Positions 32,620 through 45,705 are shown, counted from the stretch's first letter. The stretch is 64,000 nt of DNA from Stemphylium vesicarium (GCA_004380135.1 QXCR01000060.1:1-64000); one strand, 5' to 3'. Notes: generated by a model not told the origin, from the sequence alone. Translations and numbers: made by a program.

Positions 32620-35115
32620 CTACAACAGCATATACCGCAAATCCGGCAAGCCTTCAATAATATCCCTAATAACCGCCTCTTCCTCATTCTTCCTCCTTTG
32701 CGCCGCATTCGTTGCTCCAGTAAGCGGCTGAATACTCGGCGGCGTCAGATTGCGCGGCGGAGACGATCGCGTGAACGTTTTTGCCGAGGACGCTGCACTG
32801 CTGGTTGGTCGAGGGGGAGTTTGGAAGACGGAGAAGGGATCTGAAGGGTCGGGCGTAGACTTGGGAGGTGCTGTTATTGCTGTTGTTGTTGATGGAGCAG
32901 ACTCGAAGAAGGACAAGTCGGCGTCGGCCCAGGAGTCTGGTGTCGGTTCGGGGTGTGGGGGAGCTGCTGGAGGAGGCGGGGTCATGGGTCGGGCTGGTGC
33001 CGGATCCAGGGTACTTGATTCGAATGCAGAAAAGTCGTCTTCTTCGTCAAAAGCCGGTCCAAGAGCCTTCAATTCGCCTGCGGAAGCATCGTCGACGGTG
33101 CGCGCTTTAAGTGGGTCTTGCTTCACCTCGTCACTTCGTACAGGCTCTGAGGCCAACGCCAGTGGCTCTTCATTCTTAGGCTTCTCGGGTGTAGAAACGG
33201 CATTTCGCTTGACCGGTTTCAAGAGACCAGGTCCAATAGGGCCTTGTTCAACATGCAGCGGAACAAAACTCTTGGGGCCAAATATCGCTGACGTTGGCGA
33301 TATCGTACTCCTAAGACGGACAATAGAAGCTGCGTGCATGGCATCGGCTGAGTGATCTCGGTCCGGCGGCGTCTCAGGGGTAGACGCCGAGGTCGACAGA
33401 GTGTTGTCGCGTGTCGCTGGTAGGGAAGTTGGGAATGCTGAGATCGGAGTAGATACAGTGGGACTTGAAATCATCTCACCCCAATCATCGTCATCGTCAT
33501 CTGGTACATTTGCGCTCTGTTGTTGGTCCGAAGAGTTTGTGTCGAAAGCACTGAGGTCTCCCCATGGATCTGTCGAGATTGTGGTCGGAACAGGGGGTGG
33601 AATTGTTTTTGCGACAGCTGGCGTTTCAGAGGGGACTGTTGACGTTTGCCCTTGTGTTCCCGCAACACCACGTGTGAGATCCACAGAAACTGCCCGAAGC
33701 TCCTGTGTCTGCACATTGTCTACGTTGGGGCTCGGTATGGCGGGTGGGGCTATGAGACCTGGGCTGTCTTGTTTCCATGGATCTACCGTAGAAGTAGGAG
33801 AGCTCCAATTGAATGCAGCTGGTGTATTGGTGGCTACAGGCGGAAGGCTTTGCCTCATTGGAGCAGCTGCACGCTGAGTGGGGATGTGGGCAGGAATAGA
33901 GGTTTTGGTACGCTGGTGGCCTCTGGGCATCTTGGGCTCGACTGGCGCCGGTGTGTCCCAGTAAAAAGAGGCTCGCGCGCCAGCACCTGTGCCTGAAAGG
34001 CGGTCTTCACGCGCCCATCTTGCCACCGTCTTGTTGACTTCAGACCTAACTTGTGAGCCCGCCCATGTAACCCGGATGTAGTTGTCGTCACCGTTCCCGC
34101 TGTTGAACTCCCGCATAGTCTGCTTCCGCGTAAGCCTGTACCAGGCTTTGCGGCCGGAAGTCGAATAGACTGGATCTTCGGGAGCATCGTCTAGCTCTTT
34201 TGCGTCTTTAGAGGGCGGGAAGAGCTCATCGAGAAGGGCTGTATCGAGATGGTATGCATCAGTGCTAGCTGGGACGGCGGCGGTGGTTGAAATGGGCGTC
34301 GACTCTATCTCAGGCTCCGCAGGTGAGGCTGAGCGTTCCTCCGTGACCTCGTTCGGTTTTTCGCTTTCGTCTTGAGCAACTTCGTTTTGGCCAGGAAGAG
34401 CGTCTGTCAGGAGCGTGTCTGCAGTGGAAGTACCAAACTCGTCTTCGGTGCCGTCGCTCTCGGAACTAGAGACATCGGGCTCTGTCTCCTCCTTCTCGTC
34501 GACTGTTGTATACTCCTCCTCGATTTGTGCCTCGCCTGCGATATGTTTCCCAACACCACTTTCCTCTTCAAAAGATGTCCGGGGCGATTCGGCTGGCGCT
34601 TCGGTGCGGCTAGTCTCGGACTGGGATGTAGAGGGTCGCGCTGAGGAGTCGTCGTCTGGTTGCAATTGACTAGAAGGAGGTTTTGCGTCGTGATCCGGGG
34701 CTGCGTCTGGCTGTATCGTAGTCGAGGTTTCTGACGTATCTGAAGTGACATTATCACTGTCAGGGGTGTCGCCATTATGTTTTGTCCATGCAAGTCCGCT
34801 GTCTGGTGTAGCATCCTCATTCCTTTCCTCCACATCCCACCTCGGGGCGTCTTTAACCGCTTTATCGTCCCTCAGAGGGCTTGGGCTAGGCACTCGCGCC
34901 TCCACAGATGCCACGGCAGCATCATTCGCAGATGGCGCAGTCCAGTCGCCGAAACTCTCGTCTTCATTCCCCCATCCTGCATCATCCAGAAAGCCGTTCA
35001 AAAGGACCGGCACAGGCGCAAGCGCACGCGGTTGTGGTGAAGTCACCGCGTCCTTGATGGGCGACTTCTGTTGTTCGGCATTGTTGTCTGCCCAAGGGTC
35101 GCCCCAGTGATCCAT
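32620..35115 (-). CDS. Large acidic, mostly disordered fungal protein of unknown function
   Basis: A single exon encodes 831 aa, starting MDHWGDPWADNN. Most of it is low-complexity: Asp, Glu, Ser, Thr and Pro-rich, with repeated short aromatic-acidic motifs (DDAGWGNEDESFGDW, DPWGDLSAFD, DDDWGEM, DDFSAFES, DADLSFFES). The only well-ordered part is near residues 310-380: SGRKAWYRLTRKQTMREFNSG, then DNYIRVTWAGSQVRSEVNKTVARW. The C-terminus has a short helix (EEEAVIRDIIEGLPDLRYMLL). The repeated DPW/FxxF-like motifs recall endocytic adaptor tails that bind AP-2 or coat proteins, but this is only an inference. I do not recognise a named family. Confidence 0.8.
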   Translation of the reverse strand: MDHWGDPWADNNAEQQKSPIKDAVTSPQPRALAPVPVLLNGFLDDAGWGNEDESFGDWTAPSANDAAVASVEARVPSPSPLRDDKAVKDAPRWDVEERNEDATPDSGLAWTKHNGDTPDSDNVTSDTSETSTTIQPDAAPDHDAKPPSSQLQPDDDSSARPSTSQSETSRTEAPAESPRTSFEEESGVGKHIAGEAQIEEEYTTVDEKEETEPDVSSSESDGTEDEFGTSTADTLLTDALPGQNEVAQDESEKPNEVTEERSASPAEPEIESTPISTTAAVPASTDAYHLDTALLDELFPPSKDAKELDDAPEDPVYSTSGRKAWYRLTRKQTMREFNSGNGDDNYIRVTWAGSQVRSEVNKTVARWAREDRLSGTGAGARASFYWDTPAPVEPKMPRGHQRTKTSIPAHIPTQRAAAPMRQSLPPVATNTPAAFNWSSPTSTVDPWKQDSPGLIAPPAIPSPNVDNVQTQELRAVSVDLTRGVAGTQGQTSTVPSETPAVAKTIPPPVPTTISTDPWGDLSAFDTNSSDQQQSANVPDDDDDDWGEMISSPTVSTPISAFPTSLPATRDNTLSTSASTPETPPDRDHSADAMHAASIVRLRSTISPTSAIFGPKSFVPLHVEQGPIGPGLLKPVKRNAVSTPEKPKNEEPLALASEPVRSDEVKQDPLKARTVDDASAGELKALGPAFDEEDDFSAFESSTLDPAPARPMTPPPPAAPPHPEPTPDSWADADLSFFESAPSTTTAITAPPKSTPDPSDPFSVFQTPPRPTSSAASSAKTFTRSSPPRNLTPPSIQPLTGATNAAQRRKNEEEAVIRDIIEGLPDLRYMLL

Positions 35116-35972
35116 GTTCGGGCTGCAGCGTCAAGCGTCATAGTGATTTGCTTCTGCTAGAGAAGCATCACCAGGCCTGTTTGCAATTCGAGGGTAAATA
35201 TAGAGCGTTTAGGTGGGAAATAGCAAAAGGGTCGGGGACCCAGCTTACCTCCGAGATGTCCAGGTTGCTGCCAAGCCGGGAGTCGGAGAGTGTGTAGCCG
35301 AGGCGAAGGCTTTCACCCGCGTCTCGTCGCGCCAACAGCTCGACACAATTTTGGAACTAGAACTAGAGCAATGGACGTTGCCAATACTTAGAGCTTCTAA
35401 CCCTATCTAGCTGGTATCAAATAGTCGGCTTCAGAAGACCTAGACTCTAGCTGTGCAGCTCAAACCACCTTGGACAGCTGTACAACTCGAAGCTAAAGCT
35501 AAAGCGCATCACCTCTCCAAACAAGACACATGGCCTTGCCGCACACCATAGAGGCGTACACCGCCACAGAACATGCTACATCCTGCAAAGTTGGCCAGCT
35601 CGGCCAAATTATTGTACCCGGCCCCTGGTAGCAGATCCACTGCGGGCCAAATCAAGATCTTCGTAGATCACTCTGACCGTGCGCTGCTTAGCTCAAGCTT
35701 AATTCGAACACTTTGCTGGAAAGGGACAGATGGAGAAGAACGCAGCTGAATTGAGAACATTAGCCCAGTGGGGCCACGGAGATGGATTTGGGGCTTTGGA
35801 AAAGCGCTATGCAAGACATGCTGAGATGTCCAAGCTCGAAGACGTGAATATCTCGAGACGGACCAGAAACGCCAAACGACCATGCAACTGTAAAATCAAA
35901 AGGCTCTAAATTTGTTGACTCCGAAGTCCACAGCTTTTCAAACTATGCGCATGTGCACCATACTGAGTTCTG
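35116..35972. other. Intergenic region
   Basis: This is the upstream region of the acidic-protein gene and the 3' flank of the transporter gene. It has several copies of CTAGCT/AGCTA-like words near 35400-35500 but no defined repeat. No gene seen. Confidence 0.4.
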
Positions 35973-37838
35973 TTATCTTACAGACTCAATGATGGAAATA
36001 TCGTCAACCGCGTCCTCGTCCATGTCGTCATGAATGACCTTCTTTAGGCCATTATCGATCTGAACCGCACCGACATCCTCCTTGGGAACCCAGATCAACT
36101 GGATAATGCCGATGATAGCGATAGCAGCGAGGCCGAACCAAGCTGCTGCAGATCCTCCGAGGGAGTAAATGAGCCCAACAAGTGGGGATGAAATGGTTCT
36201 CGCCAAACAGCAGGCGGACATGGCGAGACCATTGACGCGTCCAAGAACAAGCGGCGACGGAATGGCGTTTTTCATGAGAATCAGAGCGCATGGGAATACG
36301 ATGATTCCAAAGAAAGCCTGTAGGAAAAGAACAAGGTAGATTCCCGGAGTCTCGAACTCGTGCGGGAAGGCGCTGATGAACGGTACGATGATGTACGTGA
36401 TCGGGTAGAGAATGACCATCCAGATGAAAGAGTTCCAAACACCGGCCCATTCCACGAAAATCGGAAAGATGAATCCCTGGACAAAGAGCGTGATGAATCC
36501 GTTAACGGTAAGGAAGGTCCCAACATCGTGTAGGTTCATGTCAAGACCACCCTGGAAGTCCAGGCCCTTGGATGACTTCGGGTCGAGGATGTAGACTGGA
36601 AGAATCGAGATGAAGGCCATTTGATGGAAAGCGAAAATGGCCATTGCGAGGATGATCATGACGACAGTCTGGTTGAACGTCTTCCGCGGCTTAGGAGCTG
36701 GTCCGCCGCGGATGGGAAGCACGTCCTGCTGAATCTTGATCGAGTGCATGGTACCAAAAGAAGAGCGGCGGATATCGAATCCTTGGGCAAATGGGACGGG
36801 CATACCCTCTTCCATAAACGAGGCTCGCTTGCGGATCTGTCGCATGCTGCCGGAGACGGAAATGGAGGCCAAGCGGTCGCGAGTGAAGCTAGCAATCGAG
36901 CCGCGGTGGCGCATTGATCCAGCTGTCGAGCCACGAGCCTCGCGATTCGGGTGCTGGTGGTTGGCAGGAGGCGGTAGTAGACGGCTCCTCTCGTTCGCGG
37001 GGGTCTCGTTGATAGTGTCCAGATGGTCGTGGTAGTCGTGGTGGTCCGCAATGCCATTCTCTCCCTCTGGCTTCTCTTCACGGACGAGGGTCTCCTCCAG
37101 AAAGAACATGCCCTGGAGGATGGCTAGCAGAATTCCAATGGCTGCGACAAGGTTCGGCAGGAGATACGGGTAGCGACCGAAAATGCCATCCTGGTCAAAA
37201 GTGTTCGGGTAGAACTTGACAGGCTGGGCGAGGAAGCCACCCATTGCTGAACCGATGATACCGCCCAAAGTCCATACGAAGGGTTGTGTCGCGTATGCGC
37301 GCGCTGCTTTGCGTTAGCCTGACCCACCGAATGCGGTTCCGCTTAAGGTGCTTACGCTCGTGAGCTGGGTTCTTAACCATCTCCGCGACCATGGTCTGCA
37401 TGATTGCGACATTTCCGTTCAATGCACCGCCGACAAAGCGAGCAAGTAAGGCGACCCAGTAGGTTGGCGCGATACCGAAGACAAGACTTGACATGGCGAC
37501 ACCCAGCAGGCCAATAAGTGCGACGGGTTTCCGGCCATAGACATCAGAAACCATTCCCCATAATGGGGCCGTCATCGCTTCTGCGATCGCATAGGCTGAT
37601 ACCAGCAGTCCAGCATAGAATGAAGCATCGTGACGGCTGATACCCAGGTCTTGGACCATTACGACCGAGTAGGCCAGGATAGAGTTGAAGGCGAGAGGCT
37701 CGGAGAATCGGCATATTCCTATGCGGGCGTCAGACATGGTCCAACAATAAGCGTGACATCACTCTTCGCGAAAGCATACGTACCGATGATGATGAGCTGC
37801 TTCATAGGAAATGGGGCATCTTTGGGGTCTGGAGGCAT
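35973..37838 (-). CDS. MFS transporter, DHA1 type (YCR023C/ZIF1-like)
   Basis: Exons 37784-37838, 37356-37718 and 35973-37303 give 582 aa. Splicing gives the start MPPDPKDAPFPMKQLIIIGICRF and joins NPAHEPRAYATQPFVWTLGG. MFS motif A (GMVSDVYGRKPV) follows helix 2, and RFVGGALNGNVAIMQTM is helix 4. A long cytoplasmic loop of about 140 residues between helices 6 and 7 is His-, Ser- and Arg-rich (HHDYHDHLD, HQHPN). The second half has six more helices, and the tail is acidic. The layout matches the fungal and plant ZIF1/Ycr023c group of drug:H+ antiporter-like proteins, often vacuolar. The His-rich loop could bind metal, but the substrate is not known. Confidence 0.87.
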
Positions 37839-40800
37839 TTTTGCGGTATTACGATTAGTTAGTAGAGGATGGAGGTTGAAGAGTTTCGCATCCCAAGGGA
37901 AAGATGGAAATCAAGGTTTTACGGGCAACGGCAAGAGGCCGTGGAGCTTATCATAGCGGCGCTAGGTGAGAGCAAGCACGGCCCGATAATTCCCCTCACA
38001 ATCCCTCCATGAGTGACATGCACCGTGCGTGGCCTCAGCCAAGCGCCCCTCACTAGTCTTTCCCGCATTCCATGATAAACGTGCTGCAGCCTCGCCGTTC
38101 CCTGCTCGACGCCAGCATGCCAGACACAAACTTGCTTGTACCGCCTGCCATGCCGATTGCTCCAAATCCCCCGGCCATTTGTTTTGCAAGCGTTAGTGGG
38201 TGGGAGCGCCGTTGGGTGCAGCACCAAAGAAACCTTGGGACCGAGGCAGCCATCTTCGCCGACTCAACGAAAATCAGGTGCACGAGTCCTGTTCGCAGGT
38301 GTCAATCCGCCGATTGAGTTTTACTAGGCCAGATCTTGGAGTGGCCAAAGAGTGGGCTACCCTTGTCGTTCGATTCATACGTCATGGTGATTTTGGCCGC
38401 TAAGGGGCGATGCAGAGAGAGAGGCAGAGTAACCCTGTCTCTAATATTGGGACGCTCACCGTACTTTCCACCTTTGTCGTTGCCGCTTTCACGGCTGCCG
38501 CGCTTGGTCCAGTATTCCCATTTACTTTGTTCAACTGCTCAGGCCTGGATTCCTCGCCGTCGTATCAACCCTAGCTCTGGCCCCTAGAGCGACCCTCTAA
38601 GCATCTTCTCGGATCCTCTCGCATCAAGGTTGTAGTCTTTTTAGCATTTGTTGAGTAACATGTCATATCGCGCCCACACGTTACGGGTGGCGTCACCAAG
38701 CATCACGAGGCGCTCCGACTTGATCACACCAACTTGGGTACGAGTAACATGTTGGTGTTGCCCGCCCAATCTTGTCCTGCTGTGCAACTTTCCGCGCCAA
38801 TGGCTGACGGGAGAAGCCGCATGCATCCGCCATACCTCGCTCTCGCGCTATCCCGACGTATTACAAGCTCCAATCGCGACTAGGACAGTGACCTACCCCG
38901 AGAAACCAGTCTCACAAACCCTTTGAATGACCGGTGTGACAAGGCGCTACTACATCGCAGCCTCCGGTCATCGCAGCTGCTCAAGTGCATAGTGGTGATG
39001 TCCTCGACTCACGTGATATCGCGTTTCGTCAATGCTCGACAGAGACGTCAACGATGTTTCTTCTTCCCAGCCACCATTTACGGAGATTGCTGGAAATGTT
39101 CAAATTCGCCTATCGCCACCATCATCTCTGCCGCTCGTCTACGCGCACGAGATGAGTGATGATCCGTCTCATTTCCCCGTCCTGTTCCTGGCGCTAGAAG
39201 CAGCGTCCATGCGACTGTCATGGCATTATCGGGTTAGTATGCCATCATGAATCAAGACGACTCTATATTTACCACAAGCGTTGTTCCTTGTCTCAGACTC
39301 CCGCGGAGGTCTCGCGATATACACGTCTCGCTGTATCTTATCATTGACTTCGTCAAGACATCCATCGTTCCATAAAAGCCATTGCACAACCCTCAAGACA
39401 CCTTTCATCCAGAAACGGACACGCTTCGCCTCGAAAGTCGTGACGAAGTTGACTGCCTCGTTCATGCGGGTACATTGCTCCAAACGCGCTAGTTTCGCTC
39501 GCTTCGTCCCGACCGCAGCTCCCAGCCACTAGGGATCTCCTTGCCACGGCTTTCTGTACCGCTTTCGCAAATGAGAGCGTTATGCCGACGACGCCATGGC
39601 ATGATTTGTCCATGATCTTATATTGCTACTTTTCGGCCCGCGCACTAGAAGCCCTCTTCGGCACATGGTAATGTTCAAGATCTCGATCTCGGTGTATGGG
39701 TATAGCCCCCTTTTCTGGTATTCGTTCTAGTTCTCGCGAAGAAGGAAAATGAAACGTGTGAACAGTGTCAACGTTGAGCCCCGACATGTGCTGCTATATG
39801 AGTAAGGGCAGTAAACAGTCATAGAACTGTTCCGATTGCTGGACTGCGTCCCGCGAGGGGTCAGCAAAAGAGACGCTTGTTTCAATTCTACGAGAACATT
39901 GCGACCATTGAAAACAAAGCTAGCACGCTCGATACTGGCCATCCCGTGACACAATTCGCCACTCCAGCGTCTGGTGTATATGTATCAACCTACCTGTTCA
40001 CTCAGAACGCGCAAACCCAAACCTGACCCTCCAATGTTACACTCTTTATCCTAATCAGCCCCATCTCACCCGGGCCACACATCTTCTTACGCTTAACCAG
40101 CCAGCCAGCCAAGAAGAATCTCCTAAACTTTACACTCAACTGGGGGGAAGGGGGGCTCTTCTGTAAAGCAAAACGACTTCACCGAATTACATGAATAGTC
40201 TTTTTTTTTTCTCCAACTAACCACGTCGCTCTTGTTACTGACCCAGCACCGTCTCTCTCCCTACAAAAGTAACGTTACTTGTCGCAGCTCTACTCGCGAG
40301 ATTTGTCCGGACTTATGCCTACCTAGCATATACACGCGACACTTTTGCTGTGGTCTAGACATACATGACTGATGACAAATCTTGCCTATAGTCCCAGTAG
40401 TTGAGATTATGTTGTTTGCCCCACTTGGTCATGCAACATGTCTAATGTCTATTGTGGGGTTGCTTGATCTAGTGATGACGTGAGTAAGCTTCTCCGTCTA
40501 TCCTGTTTGCTTACGCTTTGGCCCGCTATGGTAGTTTGTTGCGAGTGCATGGAATGGCCAGCTATGTAGTAGTAGTAGAAGGAAAGAGGGTGATGGGTTT
40601 GTGATGGGCTGGAGTGATGCTAGTGTCTTGGAATGATGGATGAATGCTACGAGTGCTACCTATGGTAATAAAAGAATGGGGCCGGTGAGATGGGGGTATT
40701 GTTGTTATTGGGGCGGAAAGGGGGGGCATAGCTAGTAGCTAGGAAGAAACATGTTCAAGCTTTCACACACACACACCTCTTCGTCATGAAAAAACTGATT

Positions 40801-40966
40801 GGTTGTATCAAGAAAGGTTGCAAATCAAGGGCAATATATATACACTTCACACGCAGAAAATAACAAAGCAAGCTACGAAAGAAACAGGATCAAAAAAAAA
40901 GTCTTCATTATACATACGCAAACAACCTCCACCCCTACATCCCCTCACTTCTCACCCCCCCAAACA
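37839..40966. other. 3.1-kb region without a supported gene
   Basis: This is between the transporter's promoter and the stop codon of the SPX-EXS gene. Short ORFs (all under about 110 codons) on both strands share no features of real genes. A CA dinucleotide run lies at about 40764-40776. Part of the right end is probably the 3' UTR of the SPX-EXS gene. A non-coding RNA cannot be excluded from sequence alone. Confidence 0.5.
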
Positions 40967-43900
40967 TCAATCATGCGTCCGATCCGACCTCGCCCCCGTA
41001 ACCCCCAGTGCAAAATCCTCTCTAATCCTATCCAACGCACTCTGCTCCTCCTCATCGCCAACCTCCTCATCAACATCCGCCTCACCATCGCCATCACTAC
41101 TCCGACTGCGTACGCCATCGCTAACGCGCTCACTCGCCAGCGCAGCAGCCTGCTCCTGTTCGATATCCTCTTCATTCTCCGACTCGTCGTCAGTGTCGTC
41201 GTCATCGTCGACTTTGTTGGCGTCGCGCGGGTCACGCCCGAGTTCAGGCTTCATCTTGCGTTCAAAGTCCTCAGCGTGGGCGTCGCGGAAGATGTCGCCG
41301 ACGTGCGTGAAGGCGCGTTGGAGGGGCGAGGGGCGAAAATCGTCTTGTGCACTGCTAGCGCCGCCGCCGCCACGGCGCCTGCGGGCTGGGGCTTGGGCGG
41401 GTGGTTGTGCGCGGTCGAAATCTGCGCCTGAGGTTGTGGCGGGGAGGTTTCCCTGTGCTTCCAGCGATGACCATGGGTGTTGCTCGTCGGGTTGTTCTTC
41501 GTCGATCTGGACAGGACCGCGGGGGATGCCGGAGGTGTGGTCTTCCTCTTCTTCCTCTGGGGGGAGAGAGTACGGGAGAGGCACGTCTCTGCTTGCGCGG
41601 AAGCGGCCGACGTTGGTGCAGTGTTCGTTTTCTACACGGAACACTGACCACATGCCTCGACGTAGGATCTCGGTAAGAGATACGCAGAAGGATGTCACTG
41701 CTGAGTGTTGAAGTTGGAGCGGTATGATGGTGTACAGGACCCAGTTGTTTCGCAAGATGGGATCGATGACCATGGCGGTGTAGTACCACCACACCTTCTT
41801 GTACCCGAGTTCCTTTCGCAGAAAAGGGTGCTTGGCGTGCGGGTCGCCCAGACTCCAATCGTAGTAGATATCCCAGAAGCTGGTGTAGATGCCGTTGATG
41901 ATTCCGAACGTGATGTAAACTGCCTTGGTGGAGGTTCGGCTGTCCATGCGATGAATGCTCAGTGTCGCGTTGAACAAGATAGTGGCAGTATATTTTCCGC
42001 CGTTTAGCAAATGAGGGAACTTGTTGCCGGTGTCTTTGTAACGGCGGAGACATTGTAGCAACCGCCACACACCTGGCAGCGCACTGAGGAACCCAGTAAC
42101 GCGCAAGTGAGACGAATTGCACTGGGGTGGGTTGTTCCAGTCGTGGGCGTACAGGCAAAAGAACAGAGCGATACCCTTTGGAAGTCAGCGATGAAGACCG
42201 AAAAGAAGTCTGATAAACTCACACTCATACTGTAGGTCAAGGAACAGAACATGTCGCCCATGTAGAAGTCACGCCATTCGACAGGATAAACACCGGCGAG
42301 CATCAAGCGCCACTGAAAATGGTAAGCAGAGGTAGCGTTGAGATGATGCAAGAAACTTACCAATGAGTACAATAACCACATACGGGTCCGGAAGTAGAAC
42401 ACTTTGAAGGGATTGAACAAGAGAGCGACCGATATACCGATAAGGATAACTGGATAGTATATGTACAAGCGCTCTCCACCGACTTGGTGGAAGTTGATTT
42501 GCATAAACAGTCCAAGCATAAACAAATACCAACATGGAATCTGCCGTACGTTAGTCATGGTAGTTTACGGAGGCAGTAGACTGACCTCTGCAAGTTGCCT
42601 CCAATCGAGATGGTGGCGGGTATCGTATTCGAAAATGAAAATATAGTTGATCTTGTTTTCGTGCCAGACGCGGCACGCTAGACAGAAGAGAAGAGTAAGG
42701 AAATTGATCAAGAAGTATCCAGCGTAGATCTGAAATGATTAGCGGCGTCATTACTGAGGGGACATATTATCTTACCTGTAGTAAATAACTCGTATTCATT
42801 GCAAGCGAGCTTTCGTCAGGGTCATGCAAGTCGGTTATAGTGTTTGCCTTGACGAGGCCTTGGACAGCAAGGATGACACCTGCAGAGAGCAAAAGACCAT
42901 TGCGGAAGGTGTTGTCGGTGTAGTCGCCTGCGCGCGCAATCTTTATGCGCAGCTTTCCGATGGCGACCTTATGGTTGCCCTTTTCGAAGTACCTTGCGTA
43001 GAGATCTTCGGTTGCTCTGATGTGCCCCTCGATGACGTCGCTATTGACGAACCAGGCGTGGTTGACCTTTTCGTTCATATAGCGGGATGATGGGCGTGCG
43101 TTGACCGTCTTGTCGTACTTCTTGTTAATCTTGCGGAAGGCAGTCCGGTTGAGCAGAGCGTATGCCTTGAGCAGCTCTAGTCCTCTGTAGTATTCCTGAA
43201 GCGCCACCTTCAACTTTCTCTTCGCGGTCTGATACGGCACATCTGGGAGGTCGGGGCGTCGAGCGAAGTCACGGCGACTGTCGGGGTGGTCTCTCGGTTG
43301 GAGTGCGGCGGGTGTTGCGAGCTGCGCTATATTCTTGGTACTCTTCCCGTACTTGCCCGCGTTGATGGCTTCGATTGCAGCATCAATGGGGTTCATAAAG
43401 GTATCCTTGAATGTTGTCCCTGTAACCCAGCTTTCTTGGTTTCCCTCGCCCTCGCTACTGTTCTGGCCGCTGGTGAGGTCGTGACCGCCATCGTGCTTCT
43501 TCTGTGCTCTGGCATTGATCTTATCCGTCTGCCGCTTTATGATGTCGTCGATGCGACGATCTCGCATGATATGAAGCTGATCGCGTAGCACAGCCAGGCG
43601 ATTGGTGGCCTCTTCCTCCTTCTCCTTGTAGAACGTCTCGATCTTGTTCAATTCGCCATCGAGGAAGTTGAAGAATTCGGCCTGGCGGAAGTCGAGATCA
43701 CGGTAGGCTTCAAGCGGGACGTCGCCCGGACTGACTGGGGGCGTTTTGTTGCTCAGGGAGAACAGGCGGCGTGAGACTGGGCGTGCCTTGGACTGGGTGA
43801 TGGGGCCGGGTGTCGAGTTCATGCGCTTGGGGCTGAAGACGCTCTTGTATTTGGCGGGCAGAGAGCTATGGTGCTTACTGGGCGTTTTCGTCTTCCCAAC

Positions 43901-44621
43901 CTCGAAAGCATTGTCGGTCTCGGGCTCTGCAGGAGGGGGCAGCGTAACAGTCTTGTGCCGCGCGAGCGAACCCCCAGACAAAGCGACACGCGGGGAGACA
44001 TTCTCGGGGTCGAGGGCTGCACCTGGGAGTTTCAAAGACGGCGGCGCATTGCTCTTGTTCGCAGCAGGTTTAGGGGGCTCGTTGGGAGGGCTTGCTGCTG
44101 TGAAGCTGCCATAGCTGCTGCCCAGACCTGAGAGCTCACCCCGCCCCTGGGTCAAAGGTTGTTCCTCTGGTGACCGTCCATGCTGACTGCCATTCGCCCT
44201 CTGTCGCAAGCTGTTCTGGCTCTGGCTATTTGTAATAGCAAGCGCCCTCAGGTTTTCCGAGTCTCTGGTACTGCCAGTCTCCCCCTGTCGTGTATGCTCG
44301 CGGTTCAGGTACGTGTACTTGGGGGCGGCGTCAAAGGGCGAGGGGAGGACGTTGCTGCCGCCACGACGGCGCAGTCGAGGGGTCGAATCGACATTGCGGA
44401 GGGCGCGATCGATGGCCTTGAGCTTCTTTTTACCCACCTAGAAGTACCGTCAGTAGGTTCATCACTGGTACTAGATGCAAGCTAACGGATCTGTCGGCGC
44501 ACCTTGTAGTCTAGGTATTTGAGCCGCCACTCCGGGACAAGATCGCGCTCGAGTTCCCTGTCGCTGTTAGTAGCTGTGGCTGGTGGTATTCGCAGCGCCT
44601 GTCTCACTTTGCAAACTTCAT
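40967..44621 (-). CDS. SYG1: SPX-EXS phosphate exporter/sensor (SYG1/XPR1-like)
   Basis: Seven exons: 44608-44621, 44503-44557, 42776-44437, 42586-42729, 42361-42540, 42223-42312 and 40967-42175, giving 1117 aa. The tiny first exon encodes MKFAK, and splicing rebuilds the SPX start MKFAKELERDLVPEWRLKYL. The SPX domain runs to about residue 480. It is split by a disordered insert and ends with the Lys-rich helix around ALLNRTAFRKINKKYDK that binds inositol pyrophosphates. Membrane helices follow, then the EXS domain (WRLMLAGVYPVEWRDFYMGD, GKYTATILF, FWDIYYDWSLGD) and a long acidic tail. XPR1/SYG1 proteins export phosphate and sense its status; yeast Syg1 was found through G-protein signalling. 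Very well supported. Confidence 0.94.
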
Positions 44622-45090
44622 GGTTGTTTCGCCAGCGCGTCAATAGCGAAACACGGTGAAGGGGTAGTACGGCGCGTTCTTTGCAGATACATGGGGTCGC
44701 AGCCACCAGCAAATATGCAACGTCTCACTCTTTTAAGACTGCTGTAGTGCGTGTGAAGCTGGTCGTGTGCGACAATCTAAGGGTCCATCGGTGCTGCGAG
44801 CGCTGTCACGCTGAGAAGAATGTCTTTCGGTCAACGAGCCCACGAATCATGGCCAACTTGGCGGATTGGCAAATTGGCGCCCACGTCATAACGCGCCAGA
44901 CCCCTCCCCGGATTCTAGAACCTGTTTGGTACAAGACAGCATGGAGAAGTGGTGTCGATGTCGTGAATCTGCACATGAATTCATTCTACACTATATGATG
45001 AAGGGGACAAAAGCAACTGCAAGGGTGCGTATGACATGTCAGCTAGTGGCCGTTGAGTCTGGTTGCCAATCATAGCCTGCCCTGTTCCGT
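44622..45090. other. Intergenic region
   Basis: This is the promoter of the SPX-EXS gene and the 3' flank of the CipC-like gene. Nothing else was recognised. Confidence 0.4.
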
Positions 45091-45705
45091 CTACCATCCG
45101 CGCCTGTCAAAGTGCTCCGGGCGGCTGTATTGGTTAGGGTCGTATCTAAATTGCGCAAGTCAGTATACATTTGACACTCAATCATTGCAATGACGCTACT
45201 CACTGGTCGGCACCGTGGTTGTCAATGTAGTGCTCGTCGTACATACGCTCAGCGTGGTGTTGCGCATCACGCTTAGCCTTTTCGCGGTCGAACCAGTCCT
45301 CGCCCTTTGTTTCCGCAAGGCGGTCAACCTGAATTTGTTAGGGACCCAACATTGTGTTACAATCTCGGTCAATGCATACCTCGGCGCCGGCAATGCCTGC
45401 GAGCATCTCCTTGGCGAACTGGTGAGAAACCGGCTTGCCTAAGGGAACCATCAGCATGAAGTTTGAATGACAGTAGAAAATAGCCATCTTTACACACCTT
45501 CCTTGCGTTGCCGGTCTTCGAACATCTTGAAGCCCATAAAGGCCGCGCCTCCCGCTATCGCCTCATGTCCAAGGCTGGCCTTGTTCTCTTCAAAGTTGTC
45601 GTTCTCGTACACCTGCTGGTAGTTGTCTTCGTTCTTGTCTGATACCAAATGTTAGCATCGATTGACTCAAGGCTGGGACGGGAGTGACATACCCCAGAAA
45701 CCCAT
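45091..45705 (-). CDS. CipC-like protein (DUF3759)
   Basis: Five small exons, 45693-45705, 45498-45638, 45380-45438, 45204-45328 and 45091-45145, give 130 aa; every junction keeps phase. The protein starts MGFWDKNEDNYQQVY and contains KASLGHEAIAGGAAFMGFKMFE, then KEMLAGIAGAEVDRLAETKG and KAKRDAQHHAERMYDEHY. This is the DUF3759 family, named for the concanamycin-induced CipC of Aspergillus nidulans. Members are small, abundant cytosolic proteins linked to stress and hyphal growth, with no known biochemical activity. The high intron number for its size is typical of this family as I recall it. Confidence 0.88.

Noticed and set aside
32750..33355. 201-codon plus-strand ORF
   Set aside because: Antisense shadow of the 831-aa acidic protein gene, which has better composition and a clear start.
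40803..41711. 302-codon plus-strand ORF
   Set aside because: It lies antisense to the acidic tail of the SPX-EXS gene; its Ser-rich sequence is what the reverse of an Asp/Glu-rich region gives. No domain.
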